This document shows positions 63,997 through 64,000 of a DNA stretch of 64,000 nt, in pieces (position 1 is the first letter of the stretch; every line of letters starts with the position of its first letter). The notes beneath the pieces were generated by a model, which saw nothing but the letters and a program-made list of their open reading frames with translations, did no database searches and had not been told where the DNA came from. The stretch comes from Pelagomonas calceolata (lineage: Eukaryota > Sar > Pelagophyceae > Pelagomonadales > Pelagomonadaceae): NCBI GenBank assembly GCA_918797485.1, contig CAKKNE010000001.1:186001-250000 (forward strand), written 5' to 3'. Position numbers and translations under genes: made by a program.

Positions 63997-64000
63997 GCGC

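Noticed and set aside
1-64000. tRNA, 5S rRNA or snRNA genes
   Set aside because: I looked for GGTTCGAAT-type T-arms and cloverleaf context and found only isolated partial matches inside genes or without arms. A covariance-model scan would settle it.

Overview
The window looks like nuclear DNA of a compact, GC-rich unicellular alga, most likely a stramenopile of pelagophyte type (Aureococcus/Pelagomonas-like). The taxonomy is inferred, not proven. Supporting signs are about 40 closely packed, mostly intron-poor protein genes on both strands, eukaryotic markers (eL33, MIC10, SND3/PHO88, NEK kinase, polycystin-2, MYB, AP2, ALKBH8), signal-peptide-like plastid presequences, several with a following thylakoid-lumen signal, and short introns carrying a repeated motif that resembles introner elements, which are known from pelagophytes. 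I found no tRNA, rRNA, CRISPR, viral or retroelement genes.

Layout. 0-7.8 kb: a truncated membrane protein, a REV1-like protein without a polymerase core, a PsbP-like lumen protein, a polycystin-2 channel and glycerol kinase. 7.8-21.7 kb: a RING/Agenet/CXXC/AP2/MYB fusion, eL33, a many-WW protein, a NEK kinase, a long-chain acyl-CoA synthetase, a RING protein, a Tudor-like protein and an Mpv17-family protein. 22-28.8 kb: a four-exon protein of unknown function, a GNAT acetyltransferase and a leucine-rich protein. 28.8-31.8 kb: the only gene-poor block, with lower GC and decayed tandem repeats. 31.8-47.7 kb: an EamA transporter, a lectin-like protein, a RelA/SpoT-TPR protein, organelle-targeted small proteins, a DHH-CBS protein, an ankyrin protein, an SDR reductase and a J-like protein. 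47.7-64 kb: a MYB/SANT protein, an HNH-like protein, a HAD phosphatase, MIC10, SND3, ALKBH8, a glycosyltransferase, a cold-shock protein and an EF-hand/zinc-finger protein.

Two themes cut across the genes. First, a family of short introns and intergenic relics carries a motif near ACGCC(A/G)TCGACGCG. Two introns are flanked by perfect 8-bp direct repeats, the first of which supplies the GT donor, as expected if DNA-transposon insertion made the intron. Two introns of one gene share about 70 bp of near-identical sequence. Second, a 22-25 bp imperfect palindrome, GCTAGTGTCTTA..GCCGCTAGC, recurs in about nine intergenic positions, each 80-330 bp upstream of a plus-strand ATG.

Where an intron was inferred, exon sums are whole codons, which supports the models. 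Four loci (acyl-CoA synthetase, HAD phosphatase, RelA/SpoT-TPR, DHH-CBS) need a frame change or hold an in-frame stop; these may be base-call errors or real lesions. ATG starts were chosen over upstream GTG/TTG starts throughout.
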